A DNA stretch of 44,368 nucleotides from Paulinella micropora (GCA_009731375.1 BJOX01000325.1:233682-278049), one strand, 5' to 3'; counted from the stretch's first letter, positions 1-10,672 are shown. Numbers and translations are program-made. Notes: generated from the letters alone by a model not told the origin.

Positions 1-16
1 AGAGAGAAAGAGAGAG

Positions 17-62
<46 letters not shown>
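1..62. repeat. (GA)n microsatellite
   Basis: An almost pure GA dinucleotide run with a few AAAG interruptions. It lies on the downstream side of the left-edge minus-strand exon and is probably intronic. Confidence 0.9.
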
Positions 63-65
<3 letters not shown>

Positions 66-124
66 CAATAGAAGGGCGGGTTCGGCGGTGGCGGAAAGGA
101 GGAAAGGGGATGGAGATGTACGAG

Positions 125-535
125 AAAGAAGGGAGAAGGAAGATAACGATGAAGTTAATGAAGAGGAGGACGAGGAGGAGGAGGAGGAGGAGGAAGAGGA
201 GGAGAAGGAGGAGGAGAAGGAGGAGGAGGAGGAAGAAGAAGAAGAAGAAGAAGAAGAAGAAGAAGAAGAAGAAGATGCTGATGAGCTAGAGGAAGAAGGA
301 GATGCAGATCGTTTCTGCCGCTGCCGTTGTTTCAGGTGTTTCTTGTACGCAAGTATTTTCCCGTAGCCAGCCCGGGTCTGAAGGGGGGGACCCGGCAGCT
401 GACCCTGTGTTCGGGAGCCGTCCTCGTACTCCCAAAAGGCGTCTTCCTCATTCCATTTCTTGCTGGGCTGCTCAGTCTCTTTGTGAAGCAGCCAGATTAG
501 CACAGGCTTGAAGATAGCCCAGTGCTCGACGAGAC
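125..535 (-). CDS. Gene A exon, basic then poly-serine segment (3' limit uncertain)
   Basis: Read on the minus strand. The acceptor is TATCCTCAAG at 536-545 and the exon opens in phase 1 with LVEHWAIFKPVLIWLLHKE. It continues through an acidic, tryptophan-containing stretch (KKWNEEDAFWEYEDG) and a basic segment (KKHLKQRQRQKRSASP), then a serine run encoded by TCT/TCC/AGC codons. The upstream exon (1745-1807) ends with a single G, which completes the first codon as glycine, so the phases agree. Two truncated copies of its first 40 nt lie just upstream at 616-656 and 743-783. The donor is not clear. TCTC followed by GTACAT near 124 is one candidate, and the frame stays open into the GA run. No family was recognised. 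An acidic open frame on the plus strand over the same bases is the antisense of the serine run. Confidence 0.65.
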
Positions 536-1130
536 CTTGAGGATAGGGATAGGGATAGGGATAGGGATAGGGATAGGGATAGGGATAGGGACATGGATAG
601 GGATAGGGATAGGGACATTAGCACAGGCTTGAAGATCGCTCAGTGCTCGACGAGACCTTTGGGATAGGGATAGGGATAGGGATAGGGATAGGGATAGGGA
701 TAGGGATAGGGATAGGGACATGGATAGGGATAGGGATAGGGACATTAGCACAGGCTTGAAGATGGCCCAGTGCTCGACGAGACCTTTAGGATAGGATAGG
801 GATAGGGATAGGGATAGGGATAGGGGTAGGATAGGATAGGATAGGATAGGATAGGGATAGGGATAGGGATAGGGATAGGGATAGGATAGGATAGGATAGG
901 ATAGCATAGGGATAGAGATTAGGGATTAGGGATTAGGGATTAGGGGTCTGGGATTAGGGATTAGGGATTAGGGATTAGGAAATTAGGAAATTAGAAATCT
1001 AGGGATTCAGGGATCTAGGATCTAGGATCTAGGATCTAGGATTTAGGATTTAGGATTCAGGATTCAGGGTTTAGGATTTAGGATTAGGACTAGGATTAGG
1101 ATTGGGATTGGGATTAGGATAGGATAAAAT
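536..1130. repeat. (CTATCC)n and related array carrying two 5'-edge exon copies
   Basis: On the minus strand this is (CTATCC)n, grading into ATTAGGG, GATCTAG and GGATTTA variants toward 1100. It contains two truncated copies of the first ~40 nt of the downstream exon (616-656 and 743-783). Each has the acceptor AAAG, and both stop at the same internal point (GTGCTAAT). One copy has TGG changed to TGA. The other keeps the peptide LVEHWAIFKPVL with GCT changed to GCC. Confidence 0.8.
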
Positions 1131-1744
1131 AGAATAGAATAGAATAGAATACAACACAACACAATACAAGATCATAATCCAATACGAAAAGCAAACCTAG
1201 TCCAAGCAGCGTGCCCTCGTGCCCGTGATAGAATAGAATAGAATAGAATAGAATAGAACACAGCACAATACATAATACAGCACAATGCAATATCATAATC
1301 CAGTATGAAGCGCGAACCTAGTCCAAGCAGCGTGCCTTCTGTGCCCGTGAAAGAATAGAATAGAATAGAATAGAAGAGAAGAGAAGAGAATAGAATAGAA
1401 GAGAAGAGACGAGAAGCGAATAGACTAGAAGAGAAGAGAATAGAATACAATACAACACAACACATAATACAGCACAATGCAATATCATAATCCAGTATGA
1501 AGCGCGAATCTAGTCCAAGCAGCGTGCCCTCTGTGCCCGTGATAGAATAGAATAGAATAGAATAGAATAGAACAGAATAGAACAGAATAGAACAGAATAG
1601 AACAGAATAGAATAGAATAGAATAGAATAGAATTAGAATAAAATAGAATAAAATAGAATAAAATAGAATAGAATAGAATAGAATAGAATACATAATACAA
1701 CCAATACAAGATCACAAGATCATGATCCAGTATGAAGCGCGAAC
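1131..1744. repeat. (TATTC)n array carrying three 3'-edge exon copies
   Basis: On the plus strand this is (GAATA)n. Three copies of the 3' end of exon 1745-1807 plus about 50 nt of following intron lie at roughly 1193-1229, 1316-1350 and 1508-1542. On the minus strand each reads GAGGGCACGCTGCTTGGACTAG followed by the donor region (GTTCGC, GTTTGC, or ATTCGC in the 1508 copy, which has lost the GT). Confidence 0.8.
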
Positions 1745-1807
1745 CTAGTCCAAGCAGCGTGCCCTCTGTGCCTACGATGTTCGCCCACGTGTGAGTGTCT
1801 TGCGAGG
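1745..1807 (-). CDS. Gene A exon (SQDTHTWANIVG…TLLGL)
   Basis: A minus-strand exon of 63 nt, phase 1 at both ends. The acceptor is TGTAATTAG and the donor is CTAG followed by GTTCGC. The peptide begins SQDTHTWANI and ends EGTLLGL. The upstream exon ends with G and this one begins CC, giving alanine across the junction. It ends with G, which joins GT of the next exon as glycine. The donor is weak, but phase at both ends supports it. No domain was recognised. Confidence 0.7.
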
Positions 1808-1971
1808 CTAATTACATGCATACATACATAAATACATACGTGCATACATACATACATACATACATGCATGAATACACACACATACATACATGCATACATA
1901 CATGCATAAATACATGCATAAATACATACATACATACATACATACATACATACATACATACATACATGCAT

Positions 1972-2002
<31 letters not shown>

Positions 2003-2055
2003 TGAATACACACACACACACACACATGAATACACACATACATACATACATACAT

Positions 2056-2102
<47 letters not shown>

Positions 2103-2217
2103 AATACACACACACACATACATACATACATACACACATACATACATACATACATACATACATACATACATACATACATACATACATACATACACACACA
2201 CATACATACATACATAC
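1808..2217. repeat. (ACAT)n/(CA)n array
   Basis: Alternating ACAT and CA tracts with scattered ATGCAT and GAAT variants. Both strands are free of stop codons because the 4-nt unit cycles through codons without one, so long YIHT and MYVC frames appear. No island is seen inside. Confidence 0.9.
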
Positions 2218-2272
2218 CTAAGTCCTGCCGCACCGGCAAGACCGAACTTGCCATTCGCTTATTTCGTCCTAC
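2218..2272 (-). CDS. Gene A exon (VGRNKRMASSVLPVRQDL)
   Basis: A minus-strand exon of 55 nt. The acceptor is ATATTTCTAG. The donor is TTAG followed by GTATGTATG, which is also the first unit of the (GTAT)n array that follows. It starts in phase 0 and ends in phase 1, and matches both neighbouring exons. The peptide is basic (VGRNKRM) and then non-polar. No copies of this exon's edges were seen. Confidence 0.7.
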
Positions 2273-2296
2273 CTAGAAATATACATAAGTATATAA
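2273..2296. other. short intronic spacer
   Basis: About 24 nt of AT-rich sequence between the exon acceptor and the inverted-repeat element. It contains the pyrimidine-rich stretch next to the acceptor. Confidence 0.4.
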
Positions 2297-2675
2297 TATG
2301 CGGCTAGCCACAAATTTGACGTGTCTTGCGGGCAAGCCGGGCCGGCGAACCCGCAAAACACGTCAAATTTGGCGCGCCGCATATGTAGTTTTATCTGGTA
2401 ACCTGACCACATTTTGTGGAGGTGACCGATAAAAATATAGATAGAGATCTAATGATTCCAAGGGGAAGCGGGCTATGAATACGTGTAGATGGCAAGTATG
2501 TACAGGGAATTCGGACGTGCACGCTTGTTCCTCTTTAAACCATCGATCGGTCAGCTCCACAAAATGTGGCCAGGTTACCGATAAAAACTACATATGCGGC
2601 GCGCCAAATTTGACGTGTTTCCCGGGCTCGCCCGCAAATCACGTGAAATTGGTGGCTCAGCCGTATAATATACTA
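2297..2675. mobile_element. Inverted-repeat (MITE-like) element with ~130-bp arms
   Basis: The arm at 2297-2431 and the reverse complement of 2544-2675 match over about 130 bp. Shared landmarks include GTCAAATTTGGCGCGCCGCA and CCACATTTTGTGGA. Each arm is itself a hairpin: AAATTTGACGTG is followed about 50 nt later by CACGTCAAATTT, with a GC-rich loop (GCCGGGCCGGC). The ~110-bp centre is unique and encodes nothing convincing. A single arm recurs at 8297-8425. This suggests a non-autonomous DNA transposon or foldback element. No transposase and no clear target-site duplication are visible. Confidence 0.6.
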
Positions 2676-2689
2676 TAATCGAGCACATG

Positions 2690-2691
2690 CT

Positions 2692-2728
<37 letters not shown>

Positions 2729-2737
2729 GGATGGATG

Positions 2738-2804
<67 letters not shown>

Positions 2805-2850
2805 TGACCTCGCTCTCGGGGTAGATGGTGAGCTCGGCCCGCGCGCGACC

Positions 2851-2938
<88 letters not shown>

Positions 2939-2984
2939 TTACCTCACTCTCGAAGTAGATTGTGAGTTCGGCCCGCGCGCGACC

Positions 2985-3049
<65 letters not shown>

Positions 3050-3129
3050 GATAGATTTACCTCACTCACTCTCGAAGTAGATTGTGAGTTTGGCCCGCGC
3101 GCGACCAGATAGGTAGATAGATAGATACA

Positions 3130-3176
<47 letters not shown>

Positions 3177-3183
3177 TATTTAC
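2690..3183. repeat. (GATA)n array carrying three 3'-edge exon copies
   Basis: Plus-strand GATA runs are interrupted at about 2804-2850, 2939-2982 and 3057-3107 by copies of the 3' end of exon 3184-3252. On the minus strand they read GCCGAGCTCACCATCTAC or close variants, ending GAG followed by GTCAAT or GTAAAT. The 2804 copy differs from the parent at four synonymous and two non-synonymous codons over ten codons. Confidence 0.85.
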
Positions 3184-3252
3184 CTCACTGTCGGTATAGA
3201 TTGTGAGTTCGGCCCGCGCGCGACACGCGTCCTGGCAAAGATGATGAACCAC
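3184..3252 (-). CDS. Gene A exon ([19 protein letters not shown]…)
   Basis: A minus-strand exon of 69 nt, phase 0 at both ends. The acceptor is ATACATACAG and the donor is GTGAG followed by GTAAAT. The peptide starts [16 protein letters not shown] and ends TIYTDSE. The opening V-V-H-H-L fits the second helix of an ankyrin repeat when placed after a preceding exon ending GHLQ. The second half is less repeat-like. One 5'-edge copy lies upstream (3415-3451) and three 3'-edge copies lie downstream. Confidence 0.7.
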
Positions 3253-3656
3253 CTGTATGTATGTATATATGTATGTATGTATGTATGTACGTATGTATGT
3301 ATGTATGTATGTATGTATGTATGTATGATGGTAGGTATGTACGTATGTATGTATGTGCATGTATGTATATATGTATGTACGTATGTATGTATGTATGTAT
3401 GTATGTATGTATGTACGCGCGACACGCGTCCTGGCAAAGATGATGAACCACCTGTGTGTATGTATGTATGTATGTATGTATGATGATGGAAAGTATGTAC
3501 GTATGTATGTATGCATGTATGTATGTATGTATGTATGTATGTATGTATGTATGATGGTAGGTATGTATGTGTGTACATATCTATCTATGTATATGTATGC
3601 ATATGTATGCATATGTACGTATGTACGTATGTATGTATGTATGTATGTATGTATGT
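3253..3656. repeat. (TATG)n array with one 5'-edge exon copy
   Basis: TATG repeats. At 3415-3451 the first 37 nt of exon 3184-3252 recur on the minus strand, preceded by the acceptor CATACACACAG and ending at CGCGCG. Confidence 0.85.
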
Positions 3657-3853
3657 ATGTAGTTGGTGTCAGCCACCTGTATCTTACGCAGCGATAATAA
3701 TGCATGTATATGTATGTATGTATGTATGTAGTATGTATGTATGTTTGTATGTATGTATGTGTATGTATGTATGTATGTATGTTTGCTTATATGTACGTTT
3801 GTTTGTATGTAGTTGGTGTCAGCCACCTGTATCTTACGCAGCGATAATAAATG

Positions 3854-3885
<32 letters not shown>

Positions 3886-4103
3886 TGTATGTATGTATGT
3901 ATTTGTATGTGTATGTATGTATGTATGTATGTATGTATGGAGTTGGTGTCAGCCACCTGTATCTTACGCAGTGATAATAACTGTGTATGTATGCTTGTAT
4001 GTATGTATGTATGTATGTATATATGTGTATGTATGTATGTATGTATGTATGTATGTATGTAGTTGGTGTCAGCCACCTGTATCTTACGCAGCGATAATAA
4101 ATG

Positions 4104-4135
<32 letters not shown>

Positions 4136-4331
4136 TGTATGTCTGTCTGTATGTATGTATGTATTATGTATGCATACATGTATGTATGTATGTATGTATG
4201 TATTTGTATGTGTATGTCTGTATGTATGTATGCGTGTATGTATGTATGTATGTATGTATGTATGTATGTATGTATATGTATTTTTGTATGCATGTAGTTG
4301 GTGTCAGCCACCTGTATCTTACGCAGCGATA

Positions 4332-4340
<9 letters not shown>
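3657..4340. repeat. Five-copy compound satellite (GTTGGTGTCAGCCACCTG unit) in (TATG)n
   Basis: Five nearly identical ~40-bp islands lie at about 3661, 3811, 3942, 4061 and 4297, separated by TATG repeats. On the minus strand each reads CGCTGCGTAAGATACAG then GTGGCTGACACCAACTAC, in frame LRKIQVADTNY. They could be 5'-edge copies (acceptor ATACAG) or 3'-edge copies (donor GTAAGA) of an exon whose full version is not in the window. Confidence 0.75.
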
Positions 4341-4385
<45 letters not shown>

Positions 4386-4464
4386 TTGTATGTATGTATC
4401 TATGACCTGTGCAAAGGTATGCTTGTATGTATGTTATGTATGCTTGTATGTATGTATGTATTGC
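4341..4464. repeat. (TA)n and (TATG)n intronic sequence
   Basis: A TA dinucleotide tract of about 60 nt followed by TGTATGTATG variants up to the donor of the neighbouring exon. Nothing else was seen. Confidence 0.8.
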
Positions 4465-4521
4465 CTGAGTGAATGTCAGTGGGGCCACCGGATGCCCGAA
4501 CGAGTGGAGCAGCTCCAATAC
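4465..4521 (-). CDS. Gene A exon, ankyrin-like half repeat ([19 protein letters not shown])
   Basis: A minus-strand exon of 57 nt, phase 0 at both ends. The acceptor is CTATCTATCAG. The peptide [19 protein letters not shown] resembles the second helix and loop of an ankyrin repeat (family pattern VVELLLxxGADVNA). It fits directly after an exon ending LLLAACHGHLQ. The donor is CAG followed by GCAATAC, so it would be a GC-AG intron. No GT fits the frame here. Ten copies of its 5' edge lie upstream between 4587 and 6026. Confidence 0.7.
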
Positions 4522-5482
4522 CTGATAGATAGGTAGGTAGGTAGATAGATAGGTAGATAGGTAGGTAGACAGATAGGTAGGTAGATGGGCCACCGGATGC
4601 CCGAACGAGTGGAGCAGCTCCAATACCTGATAGATAGGTAGGTAGGTAGATAGATAGGTAGATAGGTAGGTAGACAGATAGGTAGGTAGATAGGTAGGTA
4701 GATAGATAGGTAGATAAATAGGTAGATAGGTAGATAGATAAATAGATAGATAGGTAGATAGATAAATAGATAGATAGATAGATAGATATATAGATAGATA
4801 GATGGATGGATAGAGATAGATAGGTAAATATAAAGCGGGTCCACTGGATGCCCGAACGAGTGGAGCAGCTCCAATAACTGATAGATAGGTAGGTAGGTAG
4901 GTAGATAGGTAGATAGATAGGTAGATAGGTAGATAGATAGATAGATAAGTAGATGGGCCACCGGATGCCCGAACGAGTGGAGCAGCTCCAATACCTGATA
5001 GATAGGTAGGTAGGTAGGTAGATAGTTAGATACGTAGATAGATAGGTAGATAGGTAAGTAGATGGGCCACCGCATGCCCGAACGAGTGGAGCAGCTCCAA
5101 TGCCAGCTTGATGAGTAGATATATAGGTAGATAGATAAATAGATAAATAGATAGATAGATAGATAGGTAGATAGGTAGATAGATAAGTAGATGGGCCACC
5201 GCATGTCCGAACGAGTGGAGCAGCTCCAATACCTGATAGATAGGTAGATAGGTAGGTAGATAGATAAATAGATAGATAGATAGATAGGTAGATAGGTAGA
5301 TAGATAAGTAGATGGGCCACCGTATGCCCGAACGAGTGAAGCAGCTCCAAAACCTGATAGATAGGTAGATAGGTAGGTAGATAGGTAAATAGATAGGTAG
5401 GTAGATCGATAGGTAGGTAGATAGGTAGGTAGATAGGTAGGTAGGTAGATAGGTAGGTAGATAGATAGATAGATAGATAGAT

Positions 5483-5524
<42 letters not shown>

Positions 5525-5666
5525 GTAAATATAAAGCGGGTCCACCGGATGCCCGAACGAGTGGAGCAGCTCCAATACCTGCTAGATAGGTAGGTAGGTA
5601 GGTAGATAGGTAGGTAGATAGGTAGGTAGGTAGATAGGTAGGTAGGTAGATAGGTAGGTAGATAGG

Positions 5667-5725
<59 letters not shown>

Positions 5726-6030
5726 ATATAAAGCGGGTCCACTGGATGCCCGAACGAGTGGAGCAGCTCCAATACCTGATAGATAGGTAGGTAGGTAGGT
5801 AGATAGGTAGGTAGATAGGTAGATAGATAGATAGATAAGTAGATGGGCCACCGGATGCCCGAACGAGTGGAGCAGCTCCAATACCTGACAGATAGGTAGA
5901 TAGGTAGTTAGGAAGATAAGTAGATAGATAAATAGATAAATAGATAGATAGATAGATAGATAGGTAGGTAGATCAGTAGATGGGCCACCGCATGCCCGAA
6001 CGAGTGGAGCAGCTCCAATACCTGATAGAT
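4522..6030. repeat. Array of ten 5'-edge exon copies in (TACC)/(TATC) repeats
   Basis: On the minus strand, units of roughly 40 nt begin after CAG, with GTATTGGAG or GTTATTGGAG, GTTTTGGAG and GCATTGGAG variants. They run to GGTGGCC or GTGGACC and then into ATCTACCTACC repeats. Approximate positions: 4587, 4838, 4957, 5065, 5196, 5315, 5539, 5738, 5846 and 5987. Spacing varies from 105 to 250 bp, so this is a compound satellite, not a uniform tandem repeat. All copies keep the acceptor AG or a close variant and stay in frame as [12 protein letters not shown]. Confidence 0.9.
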
Positions 6031-6109
6031 AGGTTGGTAGGTAGGTAGATAGGTGGGTAGATAGATAGGCAGGTAGATAGGTAGGTAGGTAGATAGGTAG
6101 GTAGGTAGG

Positions 6110-6202
<93 letters not shown>

Positions 6203-6244
6203 GACTGGTTGGTTGGTTATTTGATTGATTGATTGATTGCTTGG

Positions 6245-6278
<34 letters not shown>

Positions 6279-6284
6279 ATCATC

Positions 6285-6316
<32 letters not shown>

Positions 6317-6322
6317 ATATCG

Positions 6323-6411
<89 letters not shown>

Positions 6412-6412
6412 C
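6031..6412. repeat. (GATA)n to (TATC)n switch with a GATT tract
   Basis: GATA/GGTA repeats, then TTGGTTGATTGATT near 6210-6280. From 6283 the motif becomes TATC on the plus strand, so repeat orientation flips around 6280. Confidence 0.85.
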
Positions 6413-6427
6413 CTGTTCAGCAGCATG
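6413..6427 (-). CDS. Candidate 15-nt microexon (HAAEQ)
   Basis: On the minus strand the acceptor GTTAAGACTTAG is followed by five codons, HAAEQ, and then the donor CAG followed by GTAGATAG. It is phase 0 at both ends, so it would fit between the flanking phase-0 exons. It could equally be a 3'-edge copy of some other exon, because it is very short and sits in a repeat array. Confidence 0.35.
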
Positions 6428-6871
<444 letters not shown>

Positions 6872-6947
6872 CTGCAAGTGGCCGTGGCAAGCTGCCAGTA
6901 ACAAAGCGTCATCACAAAGCTGTTCTGGGCCTTTCCCCCATTTCAGT
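6872..6947 (-). CDS. Gene A exon with ankyrin signature (LLLAACHGHLQ)
   Basis: A minus-strand exon of 76 nt, starting with one leading base (phase 2) and ending in phase 0. The acceptor is TTATTACTAG and the donor is TTGCAG followed by GTGAGTAAG, one of the best donors here. The peptide begins LKWGKGPEQLCDDA and ends LLLAACHGHLQ. LLLAACHGHLQ is close to the ankyrin core (LHxAAxxGHxxVV), with the helix break exactly at the exon end. The next phase-0 exons start VLELL or VVHHL and complete the second helix. Two 5'-edge copies lie upstream and one 3'-edge copy downstream. The exon ending at 10673 leaves one base where two are needed, so another exon must lie between them. Confidence 0.75.
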
Positions 6948-6985
6948 CTAGTAATAATAATAATAATAACAGTTATAAGAACAGT

Positions 6986-7052
<67 letters not shown>
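6948..7052. repeat. (TAA)n array
   Basis: TAA repeats next to the 3' end of the first SINE copy. They match the (ATT)n tail of that minus-strand element and supply the T-rich tract of the exon acceptor. Confidence 0.85.
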
Positions 7053-7320
7053 GTGCTTCTCTGTCAATGGCTGATGCAAATCTGCACATGCGCCTCCATC
7101 GTCTCACCCGTGAGGGGAGTACGAAGAATTGACGATAAGCTCTAATGACACCCCCGCAAGGGCAGTTCCAACACTTCCAGACGGGCCGGTATGTTCAATG
7201 AAAATACTGGTCCAGAAATAGACCGGTATGTTCAATGAAAATACTGGTGGCACCGACGGGAATCGAACTGGCGACAGGGCCCAGATGGTAGAACTTGACC
7301 ACTGGGCTATCACGGTGTCC
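7053..7320 (-). mobile_element. tRNA-derived SINE, copy 1
   Basis: A 268-bp element on the minus strand. Its head is tRNA-like. Box A TAGCCCAGTGG (7309-7299) fits TRGYNNANNNG. Box B GTTCGATTC (7268-7260) fits GWTCRANNC. Box starts are 41 nt apart, as in a tRNA gene. The body contains the 27-nt direct repeat ACCAGTATTTTCATTGAACA… and ends AGAGAAGCAC followed by (TATTAT)n. The T-arm pairs poorly, so it is not an intact tRNA gene. It lies in an intron of gene A in sense orientation. Confidence 0.8.
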
Positions 7321-7398
<78 letters not shown>

Positions 7399-7487
7399 GC
7401 GTCATCACAAAGCTGTTCAGGGCCTTTCCCCATTTCAGTCTAATAATAATAATAATATCAGTCATAATAATAATAATAATAATAATG

Positions 7488-7537
<50 letters not shown>
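7321..7537. repeat. (TAA)n with a 5'-edge exon copy
   Basis: TAA repeats enclosing 7399-7439. That stretch on the minus strand repeats the first 41 nt of exon 6872-6947 after the acceptor TTATTAG. One G is missing from the GGGGG run, so this copy is frameshifted. Confidence 0.85.
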
Positions 7538-7538
<1 letters not shown>

Positions 7539-7806
7539 GTGCTTCTCTGTCAATGGCTGATGCATTTCTGCACATGCGCCTCCATCGTCTCACCCGTGAG
7601 GGGAGTACGAAGAATTGACGATAAGCTCTAATGACACCCCCGCAAGGGCAGTTCCAACACTTCCAGACGGGCCGGTATGTTCAATGAAAATACTGGTCCA
7701 GAAATAGACCGGTATGTTCAATGAAAATACTGGTGGCACCGACGGGAATCGAACTGGCGACAGGGCCCAGATGGTAGAACTTGACCACTGGGCTATCACG
7801 GTGTCC
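7538..7806 (-). mobile_element. tRNA-derived SINE, copy 2
   Basis: This is nearly identical to the copy at 7053-7320 (one visible difference, GCATTTCTGC against GCAAATCTGC), offset by 485 bp. The exon-edge copies beside the two SINEs are offset by 509 bp. That fits one tandem duplication of SINE plus repeat plus exon edge better than two insertions. A 12-nt fragment of its head repeats at 7823-7834. Confidence 0.8.
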
Positions 7807-7834
7807 ATAATAATAATAATAATTCACGGTGTCC

Positions 7835-7906
<72 letters not shown>

Positions 7907-7949
7907 GCGTCATCACAAAGCTGTTCAGGGCCTTTTCCCCATTTCAGTC

Positions 7950-8044
<95 letters not shown>

Positions 8045-8083
8045 GTAATAATAATAGTGTATCTCCTGCCTATNNNNNNNNNN

Positions 8084-8150
<67 letters not shown>

Positions 8151-8153
8151 TGC

Positions 8154-8191
<38 letters not shown>

Positions 8192-8200
8192 ACACAATGT
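7807..8200. repeat. (TAA)n/(CAA)n array with a 5'-edge exon copy and a 10-N gap
   Basis: At 7907-7948 the minus strand again repeats the start of exon 6872-6947. This copy is in frame and changes GGG AAA to GGA AAA. The plus-strand sequence GTGTATCTCCTGCC at 8057-8070 matches the start of the island at 28849, so it is a fragment of that repeat. N's occupy 8074-8083, and AAC repeats follow. Confidence 0.8.
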
Positions 8201-8296
8201 TAGTAATACCCCGCGCAGGCCGGCAGCTGGAGGAGAAACAAGAGCTGCGTCATTCTCCCTACGTAGATAGAGATACATGCAAAGATCATAGTATAT

Positions 8297-8425
8297 TATG
8301 CGGCTAGCCACAAATTTGACGTGTTTTGCGGGCGAGCCGGGCCGGCGTGCCCGCAAAACACCTCGACTTTGGCGCGCCGCATATGTAGTTTTATCGGTAA
8401 CCTGGCCACATTTTGTGGACCGATA
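8297..8425. mobile_element. Single arm of the inverted-repeat element
   Basis: About 130 bp matching the left arm of the element at 2297-2675, including the internal hairpin (GACGTGTTTTGCGGG with CCCGCAAAACAC) and CCACATTTTGTGGA. No partner arm was found nearby, so it is a solo or half element. Confidence 0.7.
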
Positions 8426-8479
8426 TTCATACATACATGTATATATAACATACCATAACCTGCATAACATGACATATAT

Positions 8480-9445
8480 ATTAATGACATACAAAAAAAC
8501 ACCCGCATGCGTAGAAAGTAACTGAATTGGAAATCTCCCTCGAATACAATATAACATAACATACATATAACATACATATAACATACATATAACATACTTG
8601 CGTCCATGCAATACGTAACAGCGTTGGAAATCTCCACATATTGTACGTAAATAACATAACATAATCATGACACAACACAACACAACACAACACGACATAA
8701 CATACATAACTAACATAGCATAACATAACATGACATACCTGCATATGTGCACAATAGGTAAGTGCGTTGGAAATCTCCGTATATCGTACGTAAATAACAT
8801 AACATAACGTAACACAACACAACAGGACATAGCATACATAACTAACATAGCATAACATAACATGACATACCTGCATATGTGCACAATAGGTAAGTGCGTT
8901 GGAAATCTCCGTATATCGTACGTAAATAACATAACATACCGTAACACAACACAACAGGACATAGCATAACTAACATAGCATAACATAACATGACATACCT
9001 GCATATGTGCACAATAGGTAAGTGCGCTGGAAATCTCCGTATATCGTACGTAAATAACATAACATACCGTAACACAACACAACAGGACAAAGCATACATA
9101 ACTAACTTAGCATAACATAACATGACATACCTGCATATGTGCACAATAGGTAAGTGCGTTGGAAATCTCCGTATATCGTACGTAAATAACATAACATAAC
9201 GTAACACAACACAACAGGACATAACATACATAACTAACATAGCATAACATAACATGACATACCTGCATATGTGCACAATAGGTAAGTGCGTTGGGAATCT
9301 CCGTATTGTGTACGTAAATAACATAACATACCGTAACACAACACAACACGACATAGCATACATAACTAACATAGCATAACATAACATGAAATACCTGCAT
9401 ATGTGCTCAATTGGTAACTGTTTTGGAAATCTCCGTTTTGTGTAC
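8480..9445. repeat. Array of at least eight 3'-edge exon copies, ~125-bp period
   Basis: On the minus strand each unit reads GAGATTTCCAACGCACTTAC and then CTATTGTGCACATATGCAG, followed by GTATGTCATG and (GTTAT)n. Copies sit near 8497, 8600, 8738, 8868, 8998, 9130, 9262 and 9391. The parent exon is 10673-10745. The farthest copies (8497, 8600) are the most diverged. The six central ones are nearly identical, which points to recent expansion. Confidence 0.85.
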
Positions 9446-10672
9446 GTAAATAACATAACATAACATAACATTAACATAACATTAACATAACATAACGCAA
9501 CACACCATAAGATAAGATAAGATAAGATAAGATAAGATAAGATAAGATAAGATAAGATAAGATAAGATAAAATAAGATAAAGATAAGATAAGATAAGATA
9601 AGATAAGATAACACAATACAACATAACATAACATAACATAACATAACATAACAAAACATAACAAAACATAACAAAACATAACACAACACAACACAATATA
9701 ACATAACATAACATAACATAACATAACACAACATAACATAACATAACATAACATAACATGATATACCATAACATAACATAACATAACATAACATACATAA
9801 CATAACATAACATAACATAACGTAACACAACATAACATAACATGTAACATAACATGTAACATAACATAACATAACATAACATAACATGACATAACATGAC
9901 ATAACATAACATAACACAACATAACATAACATAACATAACTAAAATAACATAATATAAAGTAGCATAACATAACATAACATAACATAACATGACATAACA
10001 TGACATAACATAACATAACATAACATAACATGACATGACATGTAACATAATATAATATCCATGAGATTACATGAGATAACATAACATAACATAACATAAC
10101 ATAACATGGACCATAACACAACATCCATAAGATTACATGACATAACATGACAGAACACAACATAAGACAACATAACATAACATAACATAACATAACATAA
10201 CATGACATAACATGACATAACACAACATAACACAACATAACATGACATAACATAACATAACACAATATAACACAACATAACACAACATAACATAACATAG
10301 CATGTAACATAACATAATATAACATAACATAACATAACATGACATAACATAACATAGCAAACGTAACATAACATAACATAACACAGCATAACATAACATA
10401 ACATAAAATAACATGTAACATAACATAACATAACATAACATAGCTTAACATAACATACCATAACATAACATAACATAACATAACATGTAACATAACATAA
10501 CATAACATAACATAACATAGCATAGCATAACATAACACAACATAACATAACATGTAAGATAACATAACATCCATAAGATTACATGACATAACATAACATA
10601 ACATAACATAACATAACATAAAATAACATAACATGTAACATAACATAACATCCATAAGATGCCATGACATAC
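9446..10672. repeat. (AACAT)n/(AAGAT)n array
   Basis: About 1.2 kb of pentanucleotide repeat: CATAA with AAGAT and CACAA variants, and scattered GTAACAT and CCATAAGATTACATG inserts. On the minus strand it is (GTTAT)n with no stop codons, which gives long LCYVM frames. The insert CCATAAGATTACATG recurs at about 10049, 10120, 10570 and 10650. Confidence 0.9.

Noticed and set aside
88-366. Acidic poly-glutamate plus-strand frame
   Set aside because: It is the antisense of the serine run of the minus-strand exon, which has a matched acceptor, phase continuity and edge copies.
905-980. (ATTAGGG)n as an interstitial telomere
   Set aside because: The units are 7-mers grading into GGATAGG and GATCTAGG variants within a longer degenerate array, so they look like ordinary repeat drift rather than a telomeric block.
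4587-6026. Regularly spaced ~40-bp repeats resembling a CRISPR array
   Set aside because: The spacers are microsatellite of variable length, not unique sequence. The repeats are exon edges, and the genome is eukaryotic.
7260-7309. Intact tRNA gene
   Set aside because: Promoter boxes are good, but acceptor and T-stem pairing are poor and the element continues 200 bp to a repeat tail, so it is called a SINE.
9446-10672. Splice-like or coding islands inside the (AACAT)n array
   Set aside because: The inserts (GTAACAT, CCATAAGATTACATG) are recurrent variants of the repeat and carry no consistent frame or splice sites.
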